A stretch of DNA of 64,000 nucleotides from Xanthomonas sp. DAR 34887 (GCF_041245805.1 NZ_CP162490.1:346501-410500), one strand, 5' to 3'. Counted from the first letter of the stretch, positions 1-8,523 are shown. Translations and numbers: made by a program. The notes: generated by a model from the letters alone, not told the origin.

Positions 1-74
1 GTCGCTCCCACAAGGAACCTGACCGTCGCTGCCGTGTCGGCCAAGCCCACTGTGGGAGCGACTTCAGTCGCGAC
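1..74. repeat. REP/BIME element
   Basis: The window opens inside an inverted pair of REP palindromes. Bases 1-12 (GTCGCTCCCACA) are the end of one inverted copy, and 51-74 form a direct copy, a TGTGGGAGCGACTTCAGTCG variant of the genome's main REP. Other copies lie near 3.7, 40.1, 44.8, 45.7 and 63.7 kb. Such elements are intergenic in Xanthomonas. The rest of 75-225 shows no coding signal. Confidence 0.7.
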
Positions 75-225
75 GCGGCAAGCCTTCAGCCCAGGCAGCG
101 CTTGTGGCATCGACAACCCGACCGGATGGTCCACTCCCAGATCCAATGGCACATGCCGCCCTGGCGCAAAGCGCGTAGCGTGCGCGGCTGCCCCGCCACC
201 ATGTCCCTGTCAGGAGTTCCACCCC

Positions 226-2382
226 ATGTCGCGTACCGTCGTTCTGGCCGCCGCCATCAGCCTGGCGCTGGCCGCCTGTTCCGGTAAGGAGTCCACCCCC
301 GTGCCCGCCGCCCCCGCCGCTTCGCAGTCCCCCGCACCCGCCGCCGCCAATCCGCTGTTGAGCGCCAGCACGCTGCCGTTCCAGGCGCCGCCGTTCGACA
401 AGATCAAGGACGCCGACTACCAGCCCGCGTTCGAAGAGGGCATGAAGCAGCACCTGGCCGAGATCCGCAAGATCGCCGACAACGCCGAGCCGGCCACCTT
501 CGCCAACACCATCGAAGCGATGGAACGCAGCGGCGAGACCCTGAACCGGGTCCAGCGCATCTTCTTCGGCCTGGTCCAGGCCGATACCAACGACGCGCGC
601 CAGAAGATTCAGGAAGCGGTGGCACCGAAGCTGGCCGAGCACCAGGACGAGATCAACCTGGATCCGAAGCTGTTTGCGCGGATCAAGAGCATCTACGACC
701 AGCGCGACACGCTGAACCTGGAGCCGGAACAGAAGCGCCTGGTCGAGCGCGACTACGAGGAATTCGTGCGCTCCGGCGCGCAGCTGTCCGATGCCGACAA
801 GGCGACGCTGCGCAAGCTCAACGTCGAGGAAACCACGCTGGCCACCCAGTTCCACACCAAGCTGGTCGCGGCCACCGCCGCCGGTGCGGTGGTGGTGGAC
901 GACAAGGCCAAGCTCGACGGCCTGTCCGAGGGTGACATCGCCTCGGCCGCGCAGGACGCCGCGGCGCGCAAGCTCGACGGCAAGTACCTGCTCGCGTTGC
1001 AGAACACCACCCAGCAGCCGGTGCTGGCCTCGCTGAAGGACCGCGAGCTGCGTACCCAGGTGATGGCCGCCTCGCAGTCGCGCGCCGAGAAGGGCGACGC
1101 CAACGACACCCGCCAGACCATCCAGCGCCTGGCCCAGCTGCGCGCGCAGAAGGCCAAGCTGCTCGGCTTCGACAGCTACGCCGCCTACAGCCTGGGCGAC
1201 CAGATGGCCAAGACCTCGGCTGCGGCGCTGAAGCTGCTCACCGATACCGTGCCGGCCGCCACCGCCAAGGCGCGCAGCGAGGTGGCCGAGATGCAGAAGG
1301 TGATCGACGCACAGAAGGGCGGCTTCAAGCTCGCCGCGTCGGATTGGGACTTCTACGCCGAGCAGGTGCGCAAGGCCAAGTACGACCTGGACGAGTCGCA
1401 GATCAAGCCGTACTTCGAGCTGGACAACGTGCTCAAGAACGGCGTGTTCTACGCCGCCACCGAGCTGTACGGCATCACCTTCAAGGAACGCACCGACATT
1501 CCGACCTACAACCCGGACATGAAGGTGTACGAAGTGTTCGACCAGGACGGCACCTCGATGGCGCTGTTCTACACCGACTACTACAAGCGCGACAGCAAGT
1601 CCGGCGGCGCGTGGATGGACGTGTTCGTCGAGCAGGACGGCCTCACCGGCGCCAAGCCGGTGGTGTACAACGTCTGCAACTTCACCAAGCCCGCACCCGG
1701 CCAGCCGGCGCTGCTCAGCTTCGACGACGTTACCACCATGTTCCACGAGTTCGGCCACGCGCTGCACGGCATGTTCTCCAAGGTGAAGTACCCGTCGATC
1801 GCCGGCACCGCCACCTCGCGCGACTTCGTCGAGTTCCCGTCGCAGTTCAACGAGCACTGGGCCTCGGATCCGAAGGTGTTCGCGCACTACGCCAAGCACT
1901 ACCAGACCGGCGCGGCGATGCCGGCCGAACTGGTGGAGAAGATCAAGAAGGCGCGCACCTTCAACCAGGGCTACGCGACCACCGAATACCTGTCGGCGGC
2001 GCTGCTCGACCTGGCCTGGCACACCCAGCCGGCCGACGCCCCGCTGCAGGACGTGGACAAGTTCGAAGCCGACGCGCTGAAGAAGTTCAAGGTGGACGTG
2101 GCCGAAGTGCCGCCGCGCTACCGCACCACCTATTTCGACCACATCTGGGGCGGCGGCTATTCGGCCGGCTACTACGCCTACTTCTGGTCGGAAGTGCTCG
2201 ACGACGACGCGTTCGAATGGTTCAAGGAGAACGGCGGTCTGTCGCGCAAGAACGGCGACATCTTCCGCGCCAAGATCCTCTCGCGCGGCAACACCGTCGA
2301 CCTGGCCACCCTGTACCGCGATTTCCGCGGCAAGGATCCCAGCGTCGAACCGCTGCTGGAGAACCGCGGCCTGAAGGACTGA
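226..2382 (+). CDS. dcp: M3 family metallopeptidase (peptidyl-dipeptidase Dcp-like lipoprotein)
   Basis: Predicted zinc oligopeptidase of 718 residues that would remove dipeptides from, or degrade, short peptides in the periplasm. The thermolysin-like motif HEFGH is at about residues 507-511, and a glutamate in FVEFPSQ near 536 fits the third zinc ligand. The start at 226 follows AGGAG by about 8 bases and opens with a lipoprotein signal (SLALAACSG, lipobox cysteine near residue 19). An in-frame start at 34 would prepend REP-derived sequence and is less likely. Length is close to Dcp (about 680) plus the lipoprotein leader and a Pro/Ala-rich linker. The gene stands alone and is followed by a strong terminator. 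The family is clear; cleavage specificity (dipeptidase or oligopeptidase A) is inferred. Confidence 0.9.
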   Translation: MSRTVVLAAAISLALAACSGKESTPVPAAPAASQSPAPAAANPLLSASTLPFQAPPFDKIKDADYQPAFEEGMKQHLAEIRKIADNAEPATFANTIEAMERSGETLNRVQRIFFGLVQADTNDARQKIQEAVAPKLAEHQDEINLDPKLFARIKSIYDQRDTLNLEPEQKRLVERDYEEFVRSGAQLSDADKATLRKLNVEETTLATQFHTKLVAATAAGAVVVDDKAKLDGLSEGDIASAAQDAAARKLDGKYLLALQNTTQQPVLASLKDRELRTQVMAASQSRAEKGDANDTRQTIQRLAQLRAQKAKLLGFDSYAAYSLGDQMAKTSAAALKLLTDTVPAATAKARSEVAEMQKVIDAQKGGFKLAASDWDFYAEQVRKAKYDLDESQIKPYFELDNVLKNGVFYAATELYGITFKERTDIPTYNPDMKVYEVFDQDGTSMALFYTDYYKRDSKSGGAWMDVFVEQDGLTGAKPVVYNVCNFTKPAPGQPALLSFDDVTTMFHEFGHALHGMFSKVKYPSIAGTATSRDFVEFPSQFNEHWASDPKVFAHYAKHYQTGAAMPAELVEKIKKARTFNQGYATTEYLSAALLDLAWHTQPADAPLQDVDKFEADALKKFKVDVAEVPPRYRTTYFDHIWGGGYSAGYYAYFWSEVLDDDAFEWFKENGGLSRKNGDIFRAKILSRGNTVDLATLYRDFRGKDPSVEPLLENRGLKD

Positions 2383-2411
2383 GCCGCGCGTCGCCGCCAG
2401 CGGTGATCGAG

Positions 2412-2443
2412 AACGGGATGGCCCAACGGCCATCCCGTTTTTC
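2412..2443 (+). terminator. Rho-independent terminator of the M3 peptidase gene
   Basis: A perfect 12-base stem (AACGGGATGGCC, loop CAAC, GGCCATCCCGTT) is followed by T-rich sequence. It begins 30 bases after the peptidase stop codon. Confidence 0.85.
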
Positions 2444-2496
2444 GTTGCGGCAACCACGGAACGCCGCGGCGCCTTTTGTAGATACCGTCTTCCGGC

Positions 2497-3468
2497 CTAA
2501 CAGGCAATGGCCTTTTGAGGGTCGAAGGGCGTGCGCGATTTGAGCACGCCGTAGGCGATGTGCAGCAGCTTGCGCATGGCGGCGCAGATGATCTGCTTGT
2601 TGGCCTTGCCGCGTTGTCGCATGCGCTGCTTTAGCGCACGGACGACCGGATTGTGGGTCATGGCGACCAAGGCCGGCAGGAACAGGCCAGCACGCAGGCG
2701 CGAGGAGCCAGTGCGGGAGATGCAGACCTGCCCCTGGCGCTTGCCGGACTCTTGCAGGCGTGGGTTGAGCCCGGCAAAGGCGGTCACCGCCGAAGCGCGG
2801 GCGAAGCGGTCCACGTTGCCAAGTTCGGCCAGCATCAAGGCCGCGCTGGTGTCGGCGATTCCGTCGATGCTCACCAGCAACTCGCGCTGCCCGCGCAAGG
2901 TGGGATCCTGGTCGATATGATCGTCGATGGCCCGTTCGATCTGCGCGATGCGCGCCTGCAACTGGCCGATGTTCTCCAGGATCGAGTCGCGCACCACCAG
3001 TGTAGCCACGTCCAGGCGGTTGCGCTCCATCTGCAGCATCTGCAGCAGGTCGTCCCGACGCCGCACCAGCGCCTTGAGCTGCTTGAGCGCCGGCGGATCG
3101 GGCTGCCAGCGCCGCAGCGACTCCCGGTGACGCAGGCCATAGCTGGCGATCAGCTTGGCATCGCTGCGGTCGGTCTTGACCCGGGTCAGCTGGCTGCGTG
3201 CATACAGCGCCATCTGCGCCGGGTTGAGCACGCACACGCGATAGCCCTCCCCATGGACAAACTCGGCCAGCGCCTCGTGATAGGTGCCGGTGGCTTCCAT
3301 GACGATCCAGCTGTCCGGCTGCGCATGGGTCCGCAACCACGCATGCAGGGCGTGGAAGCCCTTCGGATCGTTGGGTAGCTTGGCCTTGGTGCGGTACTTG
3401 CCGTTGGCCAGGTCGATGGCCAGGTCGAAACTGCGTTTGGCGACGTCGATGCCGACGACTGGGGACAT
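2497..3468 (-). CDS. IS110 family transposase (DEDD recombinase)
   Basis: Intact transposase of 323 residues. The N-terminal RuvC-like DEDD fold starts with VVGIDVAKRSFD (Asp at residue 8), continues with VMEATGTYH, and carries the TDRSDAKLIA motif with further acidic residues. The C-terminal part (AFAGLNPRLQESGK, then SRTGSSRLR) is the Tnp_20 domain with the conserved serine of IS110 enzymes. The ATG at 3468 follows GGAGGAAT by 4 bases. In this family the enzyme works with a structured RNA made from the IS end to exchange DNA strands at the target. There is no frameshift or truncation. Confidence 0.93.
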   Translation of the reverse strand: MSPVVGIDVAKRSFDLAIDLANGKYRTKAKLPNDPKGFHALHAWLRTHAQPDSWIVMEATGTYHEALAEFVHGEGYRVCVLNPAQMALYARSQLTRVKTDRSDAKLIASYGLRHRESLRRWQPDPPALKQLKALVRRRDDLLQMLQMERNRLDVATLVVRDSILENIGQLQARIAQIERAIDDHIDQDPTLRGQRELLVSIDGIADTSAALMLAELGNVDRFARASAVTAFAGLNPRLQESGKRQGQVCISRTGSSRLRAGLFLPALVAMTHNPVVRALKQRMRQRGKANKQIICAAMRKLLHIAYGVLKSRTPFDPQKAIAC

Positions 3469-3707
3469 GAGAATTCCTCCGTCGGATGGGGATCACGATC
3501 ATCGCTGCGCCCGGTCCTGCCTTGTGGATGCGAGTTCACGCCGAGGGCGGACTCTGGATACCGTTCGGACACCGTGGGCCAGCATGTGGAGGGCGGGAGC
3601 CGATCTACAGCACAAGCTCGAAGCTTCAGGAGCGACTGGACTTCCAGCACCTCCTCCGATGATCAGTCGGAAGACATAACGTCCTAACGGCGTCATGTCC
3701 AGATACA
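3469..3707 (-). ncRNA. Putative bridge RNA region of the IS110 element
   Basis: This noncoding 5' end lies between the element's left end and the transposase start. Read on the minus strand it holds, in order: CGCTCCT (3628-3634), identical to the target left of the core; TGTAG (3605-3609), complementary to the target right of the core; ACGGTATC (3557-3564), identical over 8 bases to the element's own right end at 2481-2488; and ACAAG (3521-3525), complementary to the element's left end. A target loop followed by a donor loop, each with a left and a right guide, is the published architecture of IS110 bridge RNAs. The RNA ends were not determined, and the short matches need a structure-aware model. 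Confidence 0.6.
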
Positions 3708-3708
3708 A

Positions 3709-3728
3709 GGAGCGGCTTCAGCCGCGAC
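3709..3728 (+). repeat. REP element half, split by the IS
   Basis: GGAGCGGCTTCAGCCGCGAC is the right part of a REP. Its left part (TTGTAG) remains on the far side of the IS at 2476-2481. Bases 3729-3880 upstream of lepB show no gene. Confidence 0.75.
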
Positions 3729-3880
3729 CGCCTCCCAGACGGAGGACGTATCCGCGCCTACCTTGCAACGGCGCAAGCGCGCCCCTCCATGCCTTCCGTC
3801 ACTGGTCCCCGTACCGCGACGCGCGCACTGTCGCAATCGCAGTGCCGCGCTGTGCTCCTTCCCAATCCCACAGGTGCCTC

Positions 3881-4510
3881 ATGACGTCGACCAACCCGCA
3901 AGACTCCCGCCTGCACCGCGCCGCGCGCTGGACGCGCAAGGAACTGCTGCCGATCGCGGTCATGCTGCTGTTGCTGACCGCCGCGCGCTCCTCGTTCGCC
4001 AATCACTACGTGGTCCCGAGCGGCTCGATGCAGCCGACCCTGCAACCCGGCGACCGCGTCGCCGTCGATATGAGCGCCTACGGCCTGCGCGTGCCGTTCA
4101 CCGACTGGCGCGTGCTCGAGCGCGGCCATCCGCAGCGCGGCGACGTGGCGGTGTTCGATTCGCCGCGCGACGGCACCCGCCTGATCAAGCGCGTGGTGGC
4201 GGTGGCCGGCGATCGCGTGGACATGCGCGACGGCCACCTGTCGATCAACGGCCAGCCGCTGCAGATCGGTGGCGACGGCGACAAGGAACGGTTCGGTGGG
4301 CGCGTCGCGCAGCTGGACCTGGACGCCGGCGGCGGCCCGGACCTGTACGACGTGCGCGTGCCGCCCGGCAAGCTGCTGGCGGTCGGCGACCATCGCGGCG
4401 ACAGCCTGGATGGCCGCTACTTCGGTTTCGTCGATGCCGACAGCGTCTACGGCAAGGCGCTGGCGGTGTACTACCGCCGCGGCGAAGGCCTGGAGTGGTT
4501 GCGCCTGTAG
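3881..4510 (+). CDS. lepB: Signal peptidase I
   Basis: Membrane-anchored Ser/Lys protease of 209 residues that removes signal peptides from exported proteins. A single N-terminal membrane segment (about residues 22-40) is followed by VVPSGSMQPTL with the nucleophile Ser49, then RLIKRVVAVAGD with the general base Lys103. The C-terminal box GDHRGDSLDGRYFG (box E) is intact. It is shorter than E. coli LepB (324) and has only one membrane anchor, a length seen in many bacteria. The ATG at 3881 lies directly before the membrane segment; upstream in-frame sequence is not conserved-looking. Because Xanthomonads often carry another lepB in the lepA-rnc operon, this may be a second copy. Confidence 0.9.
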   Translation: MTSTNPQDSRLHRAARWTRKELLPIAVMLLLLTAARSSFANHYVVPSGSMQPTLQPGDRVAVDMSAYGLRVPFTDWRVLERGHPQRGDVAVFDSPRDGTRLIKRVVAVAGDRVDMRDGHLSINGQPLQIGGDGDKERFGGRVAQLDLDAGGGPDLYDVRVPPGKLLAVGDHRGDSLDGRYFGFVDADSVYGKALAVYYRRGEGLEWLRL

Positions 4511-4556
4511 ACAGCCAGCGCTCGCGGCGGCAGGCGGCGTCGTCGCCGCGTCGCGT

Positions 4557-5486
4557 TCAGAACGCGACGTCGGCGAGCGTACAGGCCACGTCCCACAGTC
4601 GCGCGGCCACCTGCGGATCGCGCGCCTGCCGGCCGATCCTGGCCGGTGCCGGCGCGCCTTTCAGTTCGAACGCGCCATCCGGGCCGTAGTACCCGCCGCC
4701 CGGTGCCTGCGGCGAGGTGGCGGCGTAGAGCGTGGGCAGGGCCCCGGCGGCGGCGGAATGGCTGATCCATGGGGCCAGCCACTTGGTGGCCGCGCCGATC
4801 GCGGTGCGGCGCCCGTCTACAGCCGGGCCATTGGCAACCAGCGCGGTCTGGGCGATGCCGGGATGCGCGGCGAGCGCGCGCAGGCCCCAACCCTGCGCGT
4901 CGCTGCGCCGCTGCAGTTCCAGCGAAAACATCAGCATCGCCAGCTTGGACTGCCCATAGGCCTTCCACGGCCGATAGGGACGTTCGGTCTGCAGATCGTC
5001 GAAATCGATGCGGCCTTGACGATGCGCCAGGCTAGACAGGTTCACCACGCGTGCTTCCGGCGCGGCGCGCAGCAGCGGCAACACCCGCGCGGTCAGCGCG
5101 AAATGGCCGAGGTAGTTGCTGCCGAACTGCAGTTCCAGGCCGTCGGCGGTGGTCTGCCGCTGCGGCGGCGCCATCACTCCGGCGTTGTTGATCAGCAGAT
5201 CCAGCCGCGGATAGCGCGCCGCGATGCGCTGCGCGAAGGCGGCCACCGAGGCCAGCTGCGCCAGGTCCAAAGTCTCCACGTGGACATCGGCCGCCGGATG
5301 CACGGCCAGGATGGCCTGCCGCGCGGTCTCGCCCTTGCCGGGGTTGCGCGCGGCCAGCACCACGCCGGCGCCCGCGCCGGCCAGCGCCAGCGCGGTCTCG
5401 TAGCCCAGTCCGCCGGGGCTGGCGCCGGTGACGATGGCGATCTTGCCGCGCTGCGACGGCAGGTCGGCCAGGGTCCAGCGGCTCAC
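4557..5486 (-). CDS. SDR family NAD(P)-dependent oxidoreductase
   Basis: Short-chain dehydrogenase of 309 residues. The cofactor loop is TGASPGGLG near residues 20-28, NNAGVM marks the central strand, and the catalytic pair is in AYGQSKLA (Tyr-x-x-x-Lys). It resembles the retinol-dehydrogenase/WWOX-like branch that extends past the Tyr motif with a long C-terminal tail. The start is a GTG whose GTGA overlaps the stop of the upstream metallo-hydrolase gene, so translation is probably coupled. The substrate is unknown. The pair sits divergent from a TetR gene that probably controls it. Confidence 0.85.
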   Translation of the reverse strand: MSRWTLADLPSQRGKIAIVTGASPGGLGYETALALAGAGAGVVLAARNPGKGETARQAILAVHPAADVHVETLDLAQLASVAAFAQRIAARYPRLDLLINNAGVMAPPQRQTTADGLELQFGSNYLGHFALTARVLPLLRAAPEARVVNLSSLAHRQGRIDFDDLQTERPYRPWKAYGQSKLAMLMFSLELQRRSDAQGWGLRALAAHPGIAQTALVANGPAVDGRRTAIGAATKWLAPWISHSAAAGALPTLYAATSPQAPGGGYYGPDGAFELKGAPAPARIGRQARDPQVAARLWDVACTLADVAF

Positions 5487-6517
5487 GGCGCCACCTCCTG
5501 CGCCAGCGCGCGCCACCAGCGCTCGCCGTTCGCCGGCTGCGCCATGTCCACCCGCTCGCCCATGCGCGGCGTCGCCAGTGGCACGCCCGCCGCCGCGGCC
5601 AACGCGACGATGCGCTCGAACGGTTCGTGCCAGGCATGCAGGGCCAGGTCGAAGGTGCCGTTGTGGATCGGCAGCAGCGTGCGTCCGCCCACGTCCAGGT
5701 GCGCCTGCAGGCTCTGCTCCGGCTGCATGTGCACGTGCGGCCATTGCGCGTCGTAGGCGCCGGTTTCCATCAGGGTCAGGTCGAACGGGCCCAGCCGCTG
5801 GCCGATCGCCTTGAAGCCGTCGAAGTAACCGCTGTCGCCGCTGAAGAAGATCTTCAGCGCGTGGTCCTGGATCGCCCACGAGCACCACAGCGAGCGGCCG
5901 CTGTCGAACAGTCCGCGGCCGGAGAAATGCTGCGACGGCGTCGCGGTCAGCGTCACCCCGTCCACCGTGGTCGATTGCCACCAGTCCAGCTGCCGCACCT
6001 TGGCCGGATCCACGCCCCAGCGCAGCAGCGTGTCGCCCACGCCCAGCGGCGTCACGAACACGCCGACGCGGTCGGCCAGGCGGCGAATGGTGGCGCGGTC
6101 CAGGTGGTCGTAGTGGTTGTGCGACAGGATCACCCCGGCGATCGGCGGCAGCGCGTCCAAGGCGATCGGCGGCGCATGGAAGCGCTTGGGGCCGGCGAAC
6201 GCGAACGGCGAGGCGCGCTCGGAGAACACCGGGTCGGTCAGCCAGAAGCCGCTGCGCAGCTTCATCAGCACCGTGGAGTGGCCGAGCCGGAACAGGCTGT
6301 GCTCCGGCGCGGCCAGCAGCTGCGCGCGGGTCAGCGGCAGCACCGGCAACGGCAGCGACGGCACCGTGTGCGCCGGCTTGTTGAACAGGAAGTCCCACAT
6401 CAGGCGCAGGGTCGGGATAACGCCCAGCGTGCTGGTCGCGGTGGGCACCGCATTGCGGAAGCGTCCGTTGCGGAACTGCGGCGAGGCCGAGTGCGGGGAC
6501 GACGAACAGCGGGGCAT
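5483..6517 (-). CDS. MBL-fold metallo-hydrolase (UlaG/NAPE-PLD-like)
   Basis: Predicted metallo-beta-lactamase-fold hydrolase, 344 residues from the chosen start. The signature HNHYDHLD (HxHxDH, about residues 133-140) and the later GDSGYFD and PIHNGTFD motifs form the two-metal site. The overall pattern (GHSTVLM, TDPVFSERASPF, KRFH) is that of NAPE-PLD/UlaG-like proteins. The start at 6517 avoids a long reading through the divergent promoter and operator region and gives a methionine before a basic stretch; other in-frame starts upstream are possible. It is the first gene of a two-gene operon with the SDR. The substrate is not predictable. Confidence 0.8.
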   Translation of the reverse strand: MPRCSSSPHSASPQFRNGRFRNAVPTATSTLGVIPTLRLMWDFLFNKPAHTVPSLPLPVLPLTRAQLLAAPEHSLFRLGHSTVLMKLRSGFWLTDPVFSERASPFAFAGPKRFHAPPIALDALPPIAGVILSHNHYDHLDRATIRRLADRVGVFVTPLGVGDTLLRWGVDPAKVRQLDWWQSTTVDGVTLTATPSQHFSGRGLFDSGRSLWCSWAIQDHALKIFFSGDSGYFDGFKAIGQRLGPFDLTLMETGAYDAQWPHVHMQPEQSLQAHLDVGGRTLLPIHNGTFDLALHAWHEPFERIVALAAAAGVPLATPRMGERVDMAQPANGERWWRALAQEVAP

Positions 6518-6574
6518 CGGGCGGGCGGAAGCGAGCACGGCGTTGTTCCGGAAGAGGGAGGGGATCGTAGTTAC

Positions 6575-6589
6575 ACTACACAGTGTAGT
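6575..6589. promoter_or_regulatory. Probable TetR operator
   Basis: ACTACACAGTGTAGT is a 15-base palindrome (perfect 7-base arms around one central base). It lies between the divergent metallo-hydrolase and TetR genes, 42 bases before the TetR start. Its position and symmetry fit an autoregulatory operator shared by both directions. Confidence 0.7.
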
Positions 6590-6631
6590 TTCCTTTGAGG
6601 AAAAGTAAACCGCTCGGTGTAAAATGTCCAC

Positions 6632-7264
6632 ATGTCCAGTTCATCCCAGCCCGCGCCGGCCCCGATGCGCCTGACCCAGCGCAAGCGCCAGGCCATCCTG
6701 GAGGCGGCGATCGCCGAGTTCCGCAGTCAGGGCTTCGACGCCACCAGCATGGACCGGGTGGCCGCCAGCGCCGGCGTGTCCAAGCGCACCGTCTACAACC
6801 ACTTCCCGAGCAAGGACGCCTTGTTCGCCGAAATCCTGCGCGGGCTATGGCAGCGCAGCGTGGACACGCTCGATGTGCCGTACCGCGCCGACCGGCCGTT
6901 GCGCGAGCAACTGCTGCAACTGCTGCAGCAGAAGCTGCGGCTGCTCGACGACCCGGCCTTCATCGACCTGTCGCGCGTGGGCATCGCCCAGGGCGTGCAC
7001 TCGCCCGAGCGCGCCCGCGAACTGATCGCGCAACTGGGCAGCAAGGAAGAGGGCACCACGGTCTGGATCCGCGCGGCCCTGGCCGACGGCCGCCTGCAGC
7101 CGCTGGATCCGGAGTTCGCCTCGCAGCAGCTGCAAGGCCTGGTCAAGGGCTTCGCGTTCTGGCCGCAGATCGCCATGGGCCAGCCCGCGTTGAACGCCGC
7201 GCAGCAGGCGCAGGTGGCGGAGTCGGCGGCGGATATGTTCCTGCGGCACTACGCGCGCGAATGA
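6632..7264 (+). CDS. TetR/AcrR family transcriptional regulator
   Basis: Repressor of 210 residues. An N-terminal TetR helix-turn-helix (about residues 18-62; GVSKRTVYNHFPSKDALFAEI) is followed by an all-helical ligand domain resembling the AefR-type C-terminal domain (PF14246-like). It is divergent from the metallo-hydrolase/SDR operon, with a palindrome between them, and probably represses both. No clear Shine-Dalgarno precedes the ATG at 6632, and TAAAAT at 6620-6625 is very near the start, so the 5' leader may be short. The inducer is unknown. Confidence 0.87.
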   Translation: MSSSSQPAPAPMRLTQRKRQAILEAAIAEFRSQGFDATSMDRVAASAGVSKRTVYNHFPSKDALFAEILRGLWQRSVDTLDVPYRADRPLREQLLQLLQQKLRLLDDPAFIDLSRVGIAQGVHSPERARELIAQLGSKEEGTTVWIRAALADGRLQPLDPEFASQQLQGLVKGFAFWPQIAMGQPALNAAQQAQVAESAADMFLRHYARE

Positions 7265-7367
7265 CTGCCGCGCGCGGGCGGCGCGCCCACGCGCCAGTGC
7301 GCATTCGCCCATCGGCGGCAATGCCGCAAGCGCGCAGCGGCCTATGCGACGCTGTCGTAGTCGACCC

Positions 7368-7718
7368 TCAGCCCTCCGACCACACCGCCACCTCGTAACC
7401 GTCTTGATCGGCGAAATGGAAGCGGCGGCCCCCGGGAAATGCGAACACCGGGCGCACGATGCGGCCGCCGGCGGCTTCGATGCGCGCCTGGGTGTCGGCC
7501 AGGTCGTTGGAGTACAGCACCACCAGCGCGCCGCCAGGTTGCGCGGTGCCGTGGAAGAAGCCGCCGCTGAGGCGGCCGTCCCGGAATTCGCAGTAGTCCG
7601 GGCCGTAGTCCTGGAAGCTCCAGTCGAAGGCCTGGCCGTAGAACGCCTTGGCCGCGGCGATCGAGGCGACGGCGAATTCCAGGTAGTCGATGCGGTGGTG
7701 CTGGTCGGCGCGGCTCAT
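7368..7718 (-). CDS. VOC (glyoxalase/bleomycin resistance) family protein
   Basis: Single-domain vicinal-oxygen-chelate protein of 116 residues. It begins IDYLEFAVASIAAAKAFYGQAF and ends HFADQDGYEVAVWSE, typical of the betaalphabetabetabeta repeats of this family. The ATG at 7718 is preceded by GGAG at 8 bases; an upstream TTG is less likely. The gene lies 70 bases downstream of the AraC-type regulator on the same strand and may be co-transcribed or controlled by it. No enzyme activity can be assigned; small VOC proteins of this type are mostly uncharacterised. Confidence 0.85.
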   Translation of the reverse strand: MSRADQHHRIDYLEFAVASIAAAKAFYGQAFDWSFQDYGPDYCEFRDGRLSGGFFHGTAQPGGALVVLYSNDLADTQARIEAAGGRIVRPVFAFPGGRRFHFADQDGYEVAVWSEG

Positions 7719-7788
7719 GGCGGGCTCCGTCAAAAGGGCCGCCAGTATCCATCGCCGCGCCGCTGCCGGCTTGGCGAAAACGGCCAGC

Positions 7789-8523
7789 TCAGCGTGCGTG
7801 CCGCTGCACCAGCTCGCGCGGGCTGAGGCCGGTCAGCTGGCGGCTGTCGCGCACCAGGTGCGGCGCGTCGCCGTAACCGGCTTGCAGGGCGGCCGCGGTC
7901 AGCGTGGCGTGGCCGGAGGCGATGCGCAGGAAGCGCTGCAGGCGCAGGATGCGCTCCAGGGTCTTGGCGCCGTAACCGAACGCGTCCTGGCAGCGGCGCC
8001 GTAGCGAGCGTTCGCTGATGCCCAGGCTACGCGTGAGCTCGGCCATGCGCGGCGCATCGTCGCCGGCCAGTTGCGCGAACACCCAGGCCATCGGCTGGTC
8101 CGCCACGAGTGGCCGGCTGGCGCATAGCGCATGCAGCACCGCCAGCGGTTCGCTGCCCTCTTCGAGCCGTGCCTGCCAGTCGCGGCCACGGCCGTTCCAC
8201 AAGGCGTCCAGCGCGATGCGTTGGTCGGCGATGGCGTGCAGCGGGACGCCGAGCAGGCTTGCGCCCGCGCCGGCAGCCAGGCGCACCCCGCTCAGCACGC
8301 TGCCCGGCGCCAGGGTCGCGACGCTGGCGCCGCGGTCCGGCCCGGCCACGAACAGCACGCGTCCGTCCCAGATCAGGTCCACGCAACCATCCGGCAGCAC
8401 TTGCGTCGGCAGCGGATCGGCAGCGCCCTGGCGAAAGCGCCAGCTGCAGCGCAGGCGATCGCGCAACGCCGGCGGCGCGTCGATTTCGGCGTAGCGGGAA
8501 GACGCGGGCAAGGCGCTGGTCAT
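7789..8523 (-). CDS. AraC family transcriptional regulator
   Basis: Regulator of 244 residues with a C-terminal AraC double helix-turn-helix (about residues 140-240; SLGISERSLRRRCQDAFGYGAKTLERILRL in pieces, and GYGDAPHLVRDSRQLTGLSPREL). The N-terminal half contains LPDGCVDLIWDG, the hallmark of the DUF6597-type sensor domain. The ATG at 8523 is chosen as the first methionine before the conserved domain; the upstream in-frame extension is low-complexity. The likely target is the adjacent VOC gene downstream. The effector is unknown. Confidence 0.85.
   Translation of the reverse strand: MTSALPASSRYAEIDAPPALRDRLRCSWRFRQGAADPLPTQVLPDGCVDLIWDGRVLFVAGPDRGASVATLAPGSVLSGVRLAAGAGASLLGVPLHAIADQRIALDALWNGRGRDWQARLEEGSEPLAVLHALCASRPLVADQPMAWVFAQLAGDDAPRMAELTRSLGISERSLRRRCQDAFGYGAKTLERILRLQRFLRIASGHATLTAAALQAGYGDAPHLVRDSRQLTGLSPRELVQRHAR

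Larger units (their letters stand above)
2482..3709 (-). mobile_element. IS110-family insertion sequence inserted in a REP element
   Basis: The element is about 1228 bp. Read on the minus strand, the left junction is GCCGCTC-CT-TGTATC and the right junction is CGGTAT-CT-ACAAAAGG. Removing the element and one CT rebuilds GCCGCTC-CT-ACAAAA, which is a REP. The CT core and the absence of a target duplication larger than the core fit IS110-type recombination. There is about 240 bp of noncoding sequence upstream of the transposase and only about 15 bp downstream, the layout of the IS110 subgroup rather than IS1111. An 8-bp inverted match (GTCTTCCG at 2487-2494, CGGAAGAC at 3668-3675) is present but not symmetric to the ends. 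The transposase is intact, so the copy could be active. Confidence 0.85.

Noticed and set aside
64..2457. Very long open frames antisense to the M3 peptidase and to many other genes
   Set aside because: GC-rich codon bias leaves antisense frames open; they have no family match or ribosome site and the sense frames carry clear motifs.
2487..3675. GTCTTCCG/CGGAAGAC as true terminal inverted repeats of the IS
   Set aside because: They lie 6 and about 33 bases from the ends defined by the REP reconstruction, so they are not symmetric; IS110-group elements usually lack terminal inverted repeats.
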